From assembly GCF_028583425.1 (NCBI RefSeq), contig NC_072807.1, forward strand, positions 36,089,001 through 36,153,000: a DNA stretch of 64,000 nucleotides. The letters run 5' to 3'. The DNA comes from Eublepharis macularius. Taxonomy: Eukaryota > Chordata > Lepidosauria > Squamata > Eublepharidae. Positions 21,866 through 34,215 of the stretch are shown here, piece by piece (positions within the stretch are counted from its first letter, which is position 1; the number at the start of each line of letters is the position of its first letter). A model generated the notes under the pieces. The model saw only the letters and a program-made list of their open reading frames with translations, made no database searches and was not told the origin of the DNA. Both the position numbers and the translations under genes were made by a program.

Positions 21866-24354
21866 TATCTTATAACCTCAATGTGGCAAAATTTGGATTT
21901 CTAAAAGAAAATCCAGGTTATCGTGTCTTGAAGAGACTATATTATTGGGTATACAGGGAATTGGTGTAGAGTGGTGGCTATTGGCTAATAAGAAATAGTA
22001 TGGTATTTTAAAGGTGAGTAAAGGTGTATTTGGAGGAGAAACATGGAGAACAAGATAGTGCTTAAATCTTGCTCTTTCTGCTACTTGTCCCTTATGGTCT
22101 CTTCTCTCCACCGGACTTTTCCTCCAGTTTCCAGAAAGCTTGCCATTCTGAGCTATGACAAAGCGAAAGCAGCCAGGGGAGGGAAGTGGGAGAAAAGGTT
22201 AAGCATCTGCTTCTCCTTTCTGAGTCCAAAGCATCCCCTCCATCAGTGGAGACTTGGGTCAGCCACCAAACAGCTAGTGTGGCACTGACTGGAAGAGCCA
22301 TTTGTGAGTTGGGAAATCCGTGGTTCAGTCCCATCCTTGACCACAAGCTCTCCCAGCAGCCTAAAGCAAGCCACCGTTCTCTCAAATTCCCATCTGAAAA
22401 ATGGGCATTCTAAATAAGCCTGGCCTACCTTAAAGGTTGTTCTAAGGGCTACTGGATGGGAAGCTGTTTCCTTGCTTGGAATGTGGAATGCAAATACTGA
22501 CATGGTTCTTTCCCAGAGAGGATAATCAGGACTAGTCATGAATTCTCCTGGGTTACACACGCTGAATCACTCCTAACCTACACTGCATTCGCTGTTCACC
22601 CTTCCTGCCCCAAAGGAATCCTGGGAAATGTAATTTTACAAAGGTTCTGCGCATTCTTTCCGGTCTCTGCCTGCTGTTCCCAGGAATCCTTGGGGGCAAG
22701 TCAGGATCCTTTAAATCTGTATTGTAGAGACGATGTTACAAGGAAAGTCCTCAGAGGTGTGAGTTTCCCTTGGCGATTCCCTCCTGCATCTGTTTTTAGT
22801 TAGGGCATTTTACGTCCTACCTTTCTTCTATCCGTGGATGTAAACCAGCAATTCTTTATCTTGGTTTCCTTGCACTGAATTTACTAGCAGCAGGGACAGA
22901 GGGTGGAAGATTTCTTACCACAGCAGGAAATCTGGTAAGCTTAGACATCCAACCTCTGAACTTAGAAGTTCCTATTCCGCTATCACAGACCCATCCTCCA
23001 TAAATCTGTCCAACCCCCTTTCATGTCCACCTAAGCTAACGGCCATCACCACATCTTGTGGTGGTGAGTTCCACAAGCCAACTGCTCATTGTGTGAAGTA
23101 GTGCATCCTTTTGGTTTTCTTCACCATGATTCCTCTTCAAAACGTCATCAGTGTGGGCTGCTAGAGCCACTGAGTTCAGCCCCACCCCAGAACCTCTGGA
23201 AATTAAATGCCTGAAAAAGGAATAAACGTATCTTATCTCTAAGGCTGTTTAGTGTAACCATCACCGCCACAACGGTGCAATGCTGCCAGATTTCACATTC
23301 CCTCAAAGCTCGTTTTCATCTGCCGATAACAGATTGTCGAACGAGTACATTTTCTAGCTTCCCTTTGAAGCGCAAACACCTTCCTGGCATTTAAAATAGA
23401 GCAATTCCGGATGGGATGAATGCAGGAAAATAGAGAAGAGTCTTCAAGAATGAGTAATGTGCCCGTTTGGGGGTCCAACAGTGAACTGTGAGATGAGAAC
23501 AGAAGTGTTACAAACACATTCTTATTCTTCCTCTCTGATACTCTGCTTGGCAGATAAACAGGCTTTGCCAACCGCTTAGGAAAGACTACAGAAATCGACA
23601 AAGTATGGAAGGCCCTCGTAGGAAGGCCTTGCTTTAGCAAAAACCTTGGGGCCGCCCCCGCAAAGCAAAGTTGTTCTATGCGGGCAATGAAAAGTGTTGC
23701 ACCCCATATGGATTTGCATCGGCCCTCGGGGTGTATTGCGCAAAGGGGCAGCTCGTGCCTGCCACCTGCCCCTCGAGCAAGCCGCTCAGGGAGAAGACAA
23801 GGCTCCCTTGTTTCTGGCTTGGGGTCGCCACTGTCTTTCCTTTGAAAGGAGCCTTCAATTTCCCATTTTGCCTCAGGAAATAATGAGGCAATTCTGCTCC
23901 CAACCATGTTCCGCAAACACCAGCAGCAGACAAGCGCACGGTTGTTCGGCGCAACGAGAAGGCCGGACTGCTGGCCTGTTTTTCCACCTTAAGAAAACTG
24001 TGTGGCTGAGGCAGGAAATGGCTGGGAACATATGGGTCCTTTCAGGGTGTGTGTGTGTGTGTTGTTTACTTGGAATAAGCTCTGTAGGCCATTAAAAGGC
24101 GCTTTTTAATGACACCCTTTTGCTCCCTTGCATACTGACTTCACTTTCTCCAGCACACCTGCCACCTCTTCTCTTGCACACACAAACACGCACACACACT
24201 CTTTGCAATTTTAACAGTTTTGTTGCCAGTGCGATATCACTGGCTAAACTTGGAACGGAGTCCACAGAGACCTGGTTTGGATCCCCATTCAACCCCAAGG
24301 CTCACCATGAGTCAATGGGTCCTCTTTCATTTATTTTATTTAGATTATTTATAG
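21866..24354. other. No gene established; SINE/CR1 traces and a 207-codon open frame
   Basis: 22280-22510 resembles a decayed tRNA SINE and 22970-23110 a CR1 3' fragment. A minus-strand frame of 207 codons spans 23293-23916 without recognisable similarity. A short TG run is at 24047-24062. A signal-peptide exon for CSPG4 was looked for and not found. Confidence 0.4.
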
Positions 24355-24355
24355 T

Positions 24356-25010
24356 TAGGGGTGTGCAATTTGGGTATATGATACCCGAAAAAAACCCGAA
24401 ACAACCTGTTTCGGGTTGTTTCGGGTTTTCCCGAAACGTTTCAGAAAACCCGAAACGTTTCGGGTAATCCGAAACAGCGATTTCCAAAACGTTTCATGTT
24501 GTTTCGGGTTGTTTCGGGTTTCTTTTCAATGGGAAAAGCCTCCGTCTTCCCGGACGCCTGAGGGAGGCATTTTCCCACTGAATCAAACCAAAATTGGTGA
24601 GGACCTTCCTCTAACTCCTCTCTAATAATAAAGTTTCAGACCGATTGGACTTTGGGGGGCCATGTTATGGCCCCCCAAACCAGGTCCCCCTATCCTCGCC
24701 TAAGAAAGGGAAAAGTGAGTGTCTTTTTAGCTTGCTGCTGCTAATCTTCTTCATTATTTCCTATGGGGAAAAATGTAGAGGCAGGCTTGTCTTGCCAGGG
24801 GTGGCATTTTGCATGCAGAATGCCCCCCAACCCTCAGGGGCCCTTCTCCCACCTTTCCTCCCACCCCCCACCAAGGCTCAGCCTGCTCCCACTTGGGGGG
24901 GGCATTTCATGGCCTCCCCAAGTAGGTGCTCTTTTCTTTACTACTTACAGCTGGGGGAGGCATCTTGGGCCAGAATTTAGGCAGACCCACCCCTCTTATA
25001 TACATATTTA
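24356..25010. mobile_element. Probable DNA-transposon relic with TTTCGGG repeats
   Basis: Starts taggggtgtgcaatttgggt, an end type seen in reptile hAT-like elements. It is followed by many inverted and direct copies of tttcggg/cccgaaa (24385-24520) and a long G/C-rich tract with ggccatgttatggcc. The right end is not defined; no open transposase frame. Confidence 0.45.
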
Positions 25011-25556
25011 GCAGCTCACTTATCCCCCACCTTCCACCTTACAAACACACCATTTCCTTCCATATGGCCTGGCTGTTTTTTGAGTTGGGCAGAACCCAGC
25101 AGCAGTCATTAAGTTCAAGGCATAAGGCCAGAGATAAAATGGTTCCACATGAGACCTGAAGAGCCAGATAGGAAATGCCGGTGTCTGTTGAACTTGCTAA
25201 TCCTTCATATCCCACAAGTTGGACTTGGGTATGCTGAACAAATCGGAAGATGTGCGTCAGTAAAAAGCATTGTGGCTCCGTTCTTTTGGGCTTATGACAT
25301 AGCAAGAATAGCACGCAGGTGGGCTCACTCACTCGAGTTGCCTGAAGGGGCAGGTTCCTTTCAGTGGCTTCTTTCTTCGGAAAATGTGTAAAAGGATAAA
25401 ATCATACAACATGAAAATCATTGTTAAAAATGACCTGCTGTTGCAAACCCTACACACAACTTTTAGCAGCCCGAAACAGTTCTCAAAAAACACTTGAGAA
25501 AGCTGATAATAAAAACAATTTTAAAAGATGACACTTTCTATTACAAGCTTAGGTGG
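25011..25556. other. No gene seen
   Basis: Nothing recognised. Confidence 0.35.
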
Positions 25557-25812
25557 GGTCAGTTTGGTGTAGTGTTTAAGAGCAACGGGACCCTAATCTG
25601 GAGAACCAGGTTTGATTCCCCACTCCTCCATTTGAAGCCAGCTGGGTGACCTTGGGTCAGTCACAGCTCTCTCAGAGCTCTCTCAGCCCCACCCACCTCA
25701 CAGGGTGTTTGTTGTGAGGATAACAATGACACACTTTGTAAACCACACAGAGTGGACGTTAAGTTGTCTGGAAGGGCAGTATATAAATCGAATGTTGTTG
25801 TTGTTATTAATA
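25557..25812 (+). mobile_element. tRNA-derived SINE with (GTT)n tail
   Basis: Third copy of the 1264-1532 family: A box tttggtgtagtgtttaagag, B box ccaggtttgattcccc, body agctgggtgaccttgggtca, tail cagtatataaatcgaatgtt then gttgttgtt. Confidence 0.88.
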
Positions 25813-26280
25813 TTATCTCAAACTCTAACTGCTAAATCACGATGGATGTCAGAAAGGAATTCTGTTTATGTACCACTAGCCAGCTCAGCCTGTAAATCTC
25901 CCTTACTGAATCAGGCCCTGTGACTCTTACATGTAGGACGCTGGGGAGGAAAAATATGTAGCCGTGCCATAAATGTCCATGAAAGTATCTTTCATTAAAC
26001 TTTCCAGCGACTTCTATTCCATCCAAAAAACATCGTAAAACTCTGCAGCCAAGCAGGATTCCCTCCCACCTTTGCTCTTTTCTCTCCCCGAGAGACACTA
26101 ACGGTGTATGTTTATTCTGACAGCACAATTTGGTTATTGTTAATCCAGGCATCATTCTTTATCACCCTCCCCCTTGCTCCTCCACCTTCAGCAGCACTGA
26201 AATTGGTAAACAGATAAAAAGCTCAGAGCACCATGGAGGAAAAGAGTGAGGAAAAAGAGCCACGATGGTATGGTGGCTGA

Positions 26281-26514
26281 GAGCCAAGCTACAAGTGACG
26301 CCTGACACAGGTTGGACACTTGCCAGCTTCCCTCAAGTTTTGATGGGAAATGTAGGCAGCTTGGCAGAATGTTGGGCAAGCGACAGTTGAAAAGTCCGTT
26401 GGACAGCAGTCGGATAGCCAAGCTGCAAGACCAGGGCACCTACATTTCCCATCAAAACTTGAGGGAAACTGACAAGTGTCCAACCTGTGTAAGGCATCAC
26501 TTATATCTTGGCTC
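26281..26514. mobile_element. Harbinger-like MITE, subfamily B
   Basis: Starts gagccaagctacaagtgacg; TGA on both sides (26278-26280, 26515-26517). The full-length arms tcaagttttgatgggaaatg and complement surround a centre with gtccgttggacagcagtcgg. Confidence 0.86.
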
Positions 26515-26689
26515 TGAGTGCCATCTGGGGGACTGAAGTTTGAGTCTCCACTCTACCATAGAAGGTTACTGGGTAACTTTGAGCCAGTCACACTCTCATT
26601 GTGGAGCTCATATGGAAGAGAAAACAACGATGTCAGAAACCGCTTTGAGCCACCATTGGAGAGAAAAGCAAGGTATAAATATCTAAATG

Positions 26690-26905
26690 TATTTGTTTAT
26701 TTAAATCATGTATAGTCCGCCTTTCTCACGGAGACTCAAGGCAGATTGCACAGTACAAGTCAGTACAGTCAATACCAAAGACATTTCAACAAATGTCATG
26801 AGTATATACATGCAAATTTACAAAGATTTAAAGCCAGCAGAAATCCAATACAGAGTTGAAGAAATGCTAAAAAGAGCATAAGCAAGCCTAAGATTAACAT
26901 ATTAA
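26690..26905 (-). mobile_element. LINE 3' end (L2/CR1-like), inverted copy
   Basis: Reverse complement of part of 20560-20868 (tagtccgcctttctcacgga; acatgcaaatttacaaagat; agccagcagaaatccaatac). Confidence 0.7.
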
Positions 26906-26915
26906 ACAACATACA

Positions 26916-27162
26916 GGCCGTTTCCACATGGCCTTAAAGGGACAGCCCACTCATGGAACACTGGGGATGTGTCTGTTTGCAAAACATTTGCTGGTCGTTT
27001 GGCTTCTGTTTTTTCAGCACCTTTTCTATCACCGCAGAAAGTACGTTCCCAGAAAAGGTGCCGAAAAAACGGAAGCCAAACAGCCTGCAAATGTCTTGCA
27101 AACTGAGATGTTGCCATCATTCTGTAAATGGGCTGTCCCTTTAAGGGCATGTGGAAATGGCC
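26916..27162. mobile_element. Hairpin MITE, GGCC-N-TTTTCAC family (long form)
   Basis: The ends ggccgtttccacatggcctt and gggcatgtggaaatggcc are inverted. The arms extend through gggacagccca/tgggctgtccc to a centre near 27040 with tttctatcaccgcagaaa. Flanks aca/ata do not match exactly. Confidence 0.78.
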
Positions 27163-27339
27163 ATAAACTATCCAGTTGGAACATACTTAAAGCAACAGAC
27201 AGTACATAGGCGTCCCTATAGTTCCTATCTCTTGGCTCATCATCTCTTTGGGACCACTGCCTTACATTCCAGCTCTCCTGCCTGAGTAAAAAGCCCTCTT
27301 GAATAATTTTATATTTTCTATATGCCAATAAAGGCTTGC

Positions 27340-27752
27340 TTGCTTGCCAGTTCTGAAAAACACCAGGCCAACAAAACACTCCACACCCGACAATAGCCCT
27401 GCAGAGAAGATTAGCACATCAAACACCAATCCATATGCAAAAGAACCTCCTCAGGATACAGTGAAGCCTCCCGCCATTAGCATTCCACACCCTGGGAAAC
27501 TCTTACAGAATGACTCAGCTCAACCCCACCCCTCCTGAGTAGATACAAATGACCTACATCTTTTCCACACTGTGACACTGAGAGATCTCTGTCTTTTGGT
27601 GCTACACCTCTGAAGATGCCAGCCACAGCTGCTGGCGAAACGTCAGGAACTACAATGCCAAGACCACGGCAATACAGCCCGGAAAACCCCCAACAACCAT
27701 CGTTCTCCGGCCGTGAAAGCCTTCGACAATACAAAGCCTTCGACAATACAGC
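27340..27752. mobile_element. Penelope-like element fragment with hammerhead-like core
   Basis: The segment ctctgaagatgccagccaca, then gctgctggcgaaacgtcagg (27609-27648) has the layout of the hammerhead motif found in Penelope-like retroelements: CTGAAGA, a stem GCCAGC/GCTGGC, GAAA, then C-GTC. It ends with a short tandem (ccttcgacaatacaa twice, 27720-27749). No reverse transcriptase frame is left. Confidence 0.6.
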
Positions 27753-28004
27753 TTGCTTGCTTGTTTGAATAATTCAGTTTTGCATCCTTTGCAGAAAGCC
27801 AGGGGGGTGGGAGCTTTCTCAACTTCTTCAGGTAGGCCATTCCATAGAGTGGGGGCCACCACAGAGAATGCATGTATATGGACAGCATTAGGGCCAACTT
27901 AGTTGGAAGGTCATGCAAGGCCCCTACTTGTCAAATTTTCAGAGCAGCCAGGCTGCCGTAAAAAACAGTTTTTAAAAGTTGGCAACCCGATTTTTAGCTA
28001 TAAA

Positions 28005-28266
28005 CGGCTTTTTTTCAGCAGGAACACGGTGGAACGGAGTTCCGGCACCTCTTGAAAATGGTCACATGGCCGGTGGCCCCGCCCCCTGATCTCCAGACAG
28101 AGGGGAGTTTAGATTGCCCTCCGGGCCATGTGACCATTTTTGCTGAGGGTGATTTAAACTTTTAAAAACTCCCCCCCTTGTTCCAGCTGACCCAAAGTGA
28201 CGTCATTGTGCAGTCCTGAGTTCCACCCCTGAGTTCCACCACCTCTTTTCCCAGAAAAAAGCCCTG
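28005..28266. mobile_element. hAT-type MITE (CAGGGCTTTTTT ends)
   Basis: Exact 8-bp duplication GCTATAAA at 27997-28004 and 28267-28274. The ends cggctttttttcagcaggaa and cccagaaaaaagccctg are inverted. It is the reverse-oriented relative of 38859-39085 (shared ctgatctccagacagagggg). Confidence 0.9.
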
Positions 28267-28274
28267 GCTATAAA

Positions 28275-29999
28275 TATATCATTTTTCATCACAAACTGGG
28301 AACAGGCCAGCCAGACTACCAACTTTTTTTCACGGACCCGCTCTGGGACTCTCAACGGCAAGCTAACCCACCCAAATTAAGCAGGTGAAGATTTTCTTAG
28401 CCCAAAACAGAAAAGATTCATCCACTGATTTCAATGTGCCAGGGAAAAGATGGAGCCACCTGATCTGTCGTCTGAAACTTGACTATCCCCCCAGACCTTC
28501 TGCAGTGTTTCTGAACTTCATCAGCCTCGGCTGTGGCCTTATCACAGCCATGAACTTGGCACAAAAGCTTCCCATGTGCTTTTAATAATTAAATCAATTT
28601 GTAGAGAGGGGGTGGAGTGCAAAATGAAGCTGTGGCAAACTCGGAGGAAATGGAAGAGAGGGGGAATCAAGGAGCAAGGAACGCTCTAGAAATCAAAGAC
28701 CAAGGAAGGGGACTGAGACTCAGGAATCTGAGAGATGACACGTTTGGGGTTTCCCTCGGCCTGTGGCTCTGGAGCCATCTGTAAGCAATCATTCCTTCCT
28801 GATGTCTCTTGAGTTGACCTTCCAACCCCAACTTCATATAATCCTTGGCAGATTCATTTGACCCGGGTTCCGTCTTCGGCACCGTCGCTTCCTTCCCCCA
28901 GGCTGTGAGCACAAGAAAAAGCTGGCTCTTCCCAGACTGGCCGTTCTGGGAAAAGGAAGATGTGATTTTTCTCCCCCCTGCTGCAAAGACCATTACGTGG
29001 CTCGGCCTGCAGATTCTGGACAATGTAGATATCACCCTCTCTGATTCCAAAATGCTGCCCCCCACCCCCCGCCATGCAAATAGCAAAATCCATGCAAGCC
29101 ATAACTAACGAGTGAACTGAAAACTGCTAGCAGGGCCTGCACAGGCGCAGATGTAGGGGGGGCTGAATTTGGATGCCATTTCGGTTCCTGCAGCAACCAG
29201 AATGCATGCTGAGGCACCTGCCTCATTGTGGGACCTCGCGTGATTTCCCCATCTTGCTCTCTTTAACTTGAACAACCTCCCTTCTGGCTTTTAAATCAGT
29301 AAAAGTCTGGTTGTTAGAGAATGCATCGATATAGCAAGCGGATCAGATTTTTCAGCAAAATTTAACCAGGGGATGGTGAGGCTTAAGCTGTGGTTGTTGA
29401 TATGTTTATCAAGACACTCCTAGCATTTCCCTCTTCTCTGGCATGTCTGAATTCCCTTTCGCACACAATCTCCTGGGCCCACAACATCCTCTTTGCTTGT
29501 GTTCCTTCTTTGGAGAAATAGTCATGCAGGGTGAAAAAATGCACAGGGGCTGTTTGCCATCTTCAGAGAAACGAGAACCGGAGAAAGAATAGCATCCAGT
29601 TGAGAAGCGGGTTAAAAAAAGAAATCCTCAACCGTCTGTAACGTTCTCGCTGCTGGCTGTGAGTTTGGAAAGTGTGATGGTGGGAGGGATGATTTGTGCT
29701 GTACTGCAAACACTTGTTTTCTCCTCTGAGGAGGGAAGCATATTTCCTCAGGGTCCTTTGGAATGGGGAGTCCAAAATATTTTTAGTCCAAGAACAGGAA
29801 AGCGAGGACATAGGCCCCACCCCAAGGAGGACAATACAACTCTTCATGTTTAAAACCCAGAACTCTGCAATGTGCTGCCAGCTATTGGCATTAAGGACAG
29901 TTCATCTCTGTTCCAATGGCTGGAACAGATGCGACATTGGGGATCCATCGCTGGCTCTTCCCAGCTTTTTAATATAAAAACAACCTTAGGGAGTTCTTA
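28275..29999. other. No gene seen
   Basis: Open frames around 28667-29108 on both strands overlap each other and show no recognisable similarity. No assigned repeat. Confidence 0.35.
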
Positions 30000-30135
30000 G
30001 GGTTGACAACTCCGGGTTGAGAAATTGCTGGAGATTTGGGGGCAGGGCCTGGGGAGGGGAGGAGCCTCAGTGGGATATGTACCATAGAGTCCACCCTCCA
30101 TCACAGCCATTTCCTCCAGGGAGATGTTTCACCAG
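30000..30135. mobile_element. hAT-like MITE, GGTTGCCAACTCC family (partial)
   Basis: Starts agggttgacaactccgggtt, body gctggagatttgggggcagg and ctggggaggggagga as at 3874. The right part is lost. Confidence 0.6.
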
Positions 30136-30240
30136 GCCTATAGCTGGGGTTCAGGAGCTGGCGAACTATCCTGCTGGCTTCTTGCCGGGTCTACACTGCT
30201 TCTGCTGCTCCAATTAGATCTGCTGTATCTGCCTCACAGT

Positions 30241-30771
30241 CAGGGCCAGATCGACGGGGGGGGGGGGCAGGGGGGTAGTCTGCTCCCGGCGCCACCAAAG
30301 AGGGGGTGCCGGGCGCAGTTGACAACCCCAGGAGCACACTGCCAGCCCTGGGAGCGCGCCTGGGGAAAGGCAAACGGCACGGGCAGCCTCCAAGCCACCC
30401 GCACTTCCTTTTGCCTTTCTCCAGGACAAGGGGCAGCCGGCTTGCCACGCACCCCTTGTCCTGGGGAAAGGCAAAAGGCAGCGCGGGTGGCTGGGAGGCC
30501 GCCCTCACCATTTGCCTTTCCCCAGGACAAAGGGGTGCGTGGCAAGCCGGCCACCCCTTCTCCTGCGGGGCAGGTGAATGTGCGGGCAGCCTCCAAGCCA
30601 CTAGCGCTGCTGCCAGCTCCGCGGCGCTGGAACAGCTGGCTTGCTGTGGGGGCGGGGGGGCGCCCCAGCGTGATGACATCACGGGAGTGACATCATCACA
30701 CAGCGCCAGCACACACGCATAGAGCCTGACTACGGTTGCCCTGGGCGCTGGCAACTGTAGATCCGGCCCTG
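30241..30771. mobile_element. G/C-rich hAT-type MITE (CAGGGCCGGATC ends)
   Basis: Exact 8-bp duplication CTCACAGT at 30233-30240 and 30772-30779. The left end cagggccagatcgacggggg and right end ctgtagatccggccctg are inverted at the tips. The body contains repeated aggcaaa/ggggaaaggcaaa and tgacatcatcac blocks. Several long open frames here are artefacts of its composition. Opposite in orientation to 47438-47908. Confidence 0.9.
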
Positions 30772-30799
30772 CTCACAGTATTTGTGAATCGTAATTGTC

Positions 30800-30990
30800 T
30801 GTTCTCGGAAGCTGCATTTTGGAGGTTGTTTGTGGACTCGTGATTTAGTGTTTTACTGTTTACTTTGTATTTTATAGCACTTTATTGTTGTTTTATATAT
30901 TTATGATATATTGATGTCTATGATATTGTAACCAGCCCTGAGCCTGCTTGTGAGGAGGGCAGGATATAAATGCAATAAATAAATCAAATC
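30800..30990 (+). mobile_element. LINE 3'-tail-like fragment
   Basis: Ends gaggagggcaggatataaat followed by gcaataaataaatcaaatca, the tail pattern of L2/CR1-like LINEs. Confidence 0.5.
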
Positions 30991-31079
30991 AATCAATTAG
31001 GGGAAGTGCTATCTGTCATTTGGAGATCATTTGTGATTCCAGGAGATCTCCAGGCCCCACCTGGTGGTTGGCAACTCTG

Positions 31080-34072
31080 CTCCAGTTTCTAACCAGAGCA
31101 ACAGAGGTGGGGGAGCAATTCCCCAACTGAAATTACCTCCTGAAACTACTGTTGGCTTAGGGGTAACTGGTACTTGTATCATAGCTATTTCTCCCCTGTC
31201 CCCCTGGGGCTAGTTAATAGCAATTTCAGAGAAATTGTGCAGGGGAAAAAATTCAGCCAATCCCTTCTTTACGTGCCCTGATTTATGCATTTATTTATTT
31301 ATATCTTGCCTCTCTCCCTAGTTGGGAACTCAAAGCTCTACACAGTCTCCGCACTGGTCAAAATGAGAGAACTCCATCTCTGCTCTTGTTCTGAAGTTTT
31401 CGAAAAGACTCAAGCAAGCTCTGATGATTGATCCGTATCTCGTGCTTTTGGGTCCTAAGATAGATGTTTTTCACATGCCATGTTAAGTGATGTAGTCATG
31501 AGGGAGGGATCCGTGAGCCCTCTGCAGGGGATATGGTATGCATCAAAATCAATGCACTAAAAGCCAAACTACACGAGGCGCTTGACACGTGTTATTCACG
31601 TGTCGAGTCCCGCAAGGTTTCCTGAGTAGTGTAGTCTTACAAAGAACAGTAACTCCATGCAATTCTCCACCGGGAGAAGAGCAATGCGAGAGATTCTCTC
31701 TCTGTCTCTTGAAAAACGACTCTGCTTAGGTTTTCCTTCAGGAGCTCGGGGACAGAGGGGGGGACGTAACAGGATGCAGGAAATCCAGGGTGGCTTTTTT
31801 TCAAGATAGAGAGGGAGAAAATACACACACACACACACTATCCAGGGACCCGACATGCACCCAACATCTTGTGTAGTGCACAACAGACAGCTCGTGAGCA
31901 CCTGCAAAATGTGCCAAGTCCTCTATAGTGGGTTCACGCCTCTGTGCTCCAGAGCCCAAAGAAAACCTGCTGGTTGCTAAAAGAAGCCCAGTTTCTTTGC
32001 CTTTGGTGTGTGCACCTTCAAGGTCATGAGTACTGAAGAGGAACTGGGGATGGGCTGCAGCTGGAAATATACTGGAGTTTTAAAAACAATGGCGGGGAAT
32101 CCTTCTCTGCCCCCTTCCATGAACGAACTTGAGGCACAGTCCAGAAGGAATTTGCCTACAGTTGTTTGTGCACAACTCCTGGTCGTTTCAAAAGAGCATC
32201 CCGACAAATCGTGACCTATGTGTCGGAGGAGCCTGTCCCCCATTGGGCCACCCTTCTCGGCAACCCCAGGCCACCTCTGGACAGCAAGAGCCAGCCTGGC
32301 TTGGGGGGAAAGGAGCATTTTCAGACATGTTTGTCCTCCTGCAGCTGTCTATGCCTAAGGAGAACAGGCTGACTGGTGACCTTTACTGTCCTGGGCAGAT
32401 AAAAGCGATGGGCTCTCGAGACTAATCTCCCAGGGACACAAAGAGCTGGGTGGGTTTCCAAACTGCACGCCATGCTCAGCTGTCAGTCACAGGGGAAAAA
32501 GCAGTGGCTCTGATCTGTCACAAGAGGAGACGGCTTTAAGATATGCAGAACAGAAGCCCGGCTGTGGCTGCTTTTAAAATGCCAAGAAGGAGCAGACAGA
32601 GTGCCACCTTTGGATCCACACAGGTCTGTGCATTCCATATTCCTCCAAAGACTTTGTCAGTCTTCAGGATGCCACAGGACTCTTAGTTATCAGAGGAAAT
32701 GTACACTGGCTGGATTCAGTGAGGTTCTACCCTTCCATCGGTGGTTATTATAAACATCTTTTGTTCATTTTGCTAATTTAGTGGCTTTAGCAAGGAGGAG
32801 AATGGTATGGGAAAGGAGGCAGATGGGGGGACGCATTAACCCTTTCCTTCCCTGCCATTCTCTTGCTGGAAAAAGCTACCAAACAACCCAAACAGAGGCA
32901 ATAGTTAATGGAAAGTTATTTGAAACAAAACAGAAGTCTTCACTGGCATTGAAAATGCCACCCAGTGAAGGCAAAGGCGACAGTGTTCCAAAGCTCTGGA
33001 GCAAGCACTCAAAAGGCTCTGTTCCTTGGGTCGATCCACCTTGCCTCCAAAGGTGGAGACACACAAAGAAGGGGTTTTGTAGCTGAACGCAGCACCTGGG
33101 CTGGGCAGGCCTGTAAGAACATTTTTGCTTCTGCAGCGCCCTGATGCAATTGAGCTGCATACACAATTTGTGAGAGTGTGGCTGGCTCGGCAGAAGCAAG
33201 GTTTGCAAATCTTGGAATGAGGAAAGATGTCTTTAAGGCTTTCTCCCTGCCTCATCGTTGGGAAATTCAAACCCACTGAATGAATAGACAGCTGCCGCCA
33301 AGGCAGAACAGCAGAGCCATGCAAAAGTTGGTGAGTGGCATCGCTCTCTCCCCCCCACCTACCCCCAGGAAAACACATTGGAGTTTAGTATAGCTAGAGA
33401 ACAAACAGTCTTTTGGATCCACAAGGACATGTGAAAAGTCAAAGCAGAAAGCCGGGCGAGTCGAGAGCGTCATCTGTGACCTTTTCCGCCCGAAAACGGT
33501 TTGTTTCAAAGATGTAATATTTACAGGGGGTTTCTCGACAGACAGCTCATCATCTCGTTTGTTCTTGGCGTGCTTGGAAGAGCACCGTTTTATACGGATT
33601 GTGTTTTCATGCGGCCTGCCAGTATCAGATGTGTTGATTTCATCAGGGTCTGCCTTCGATCTCATAAGCTGGCCTGGAATGTTAATCAAGACACACAAGC
33701 TGAGCGTAGAAAGTGCCGGCAGTTGAGTCCCAAAGGCCAGTGTAGCCCAACGGGGAAGGACAACGCGAAGCATCCAGAATCATCTGTCCTCTGCCATAAA
33801 CTCAGTAGGTGGCCAAATTAGAAGAGTTTATTCTAAGCATTCCCCCCTCCCCTCAATCTACATGCAGCCCGTACAACTGGCGAACACACCCATGATCTTT
33901 TTTTAGCCAGAAGGAAGGCAGGAAGGAAAATGGCACATTGGGAAGGAAGGAGACATGACAGAGAACAGGAAAGAGAATGGCAGGGAAGTGGCAGAGGAGA
34001 AGGAAGGAAGAAAAGAAGGATAGGAAACTATACAGAAAGCAGTAAGGAACGACAGGAACGGGCAGGGGACAG
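31080..34072. other. No gene seen; one possible MITE end
   Basis: At 31560-31605 the block agccaaactacacgaggcgc with an adjacent cacgtgttattcacgtg palindrome resembles a decayed Harbinger-like end. 33267-33773 has a 168-codon minus-strand frame with no recognisable similarity. 33905-34050 is purine-rich (GGAA). Nothing else supported. Confidence 0.35.
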
Positions 34073-34212
34073 GGCCCTTTTCACGCTGCTTACCTGCTCC
34101 CGAGACGTTGCGAAATATCGTGCAAAAAACGTGGAAGATAGCGTCTTCTTGCGAGAGTTTTGCGTGATATTTTGCAACGTCCCAGGAGCAGGTAAGCAGT
34201 GTGAAAAGGGCC
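34073..34212. mobile_element. Hairpin MITE, GGCC-N-TTTTCAC family (short form)
   Basis: CAG on both sides (34070-34072, 34213-34215). The ends ggcccttttcacgctgctta and taagcagtgtgaaaagggcc are inverted, with an inner gatagcgtcttcttgcgaga block. Confidence 0.86.
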
Positions 34213-34215
34213 CAG

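Noticed and set aside
30124..30754. Several open frames of 85-188 codons on both strands
   Set aside because: They lie in a G/C-rich hAT MITE with exact 8-bp duplication; stop codons are rare because of composition, and frames overlap on both strands.
33267..33773. 168-codon minus-strand frame
   Set aside because: No recognisable similarity, no splice or promoter context.
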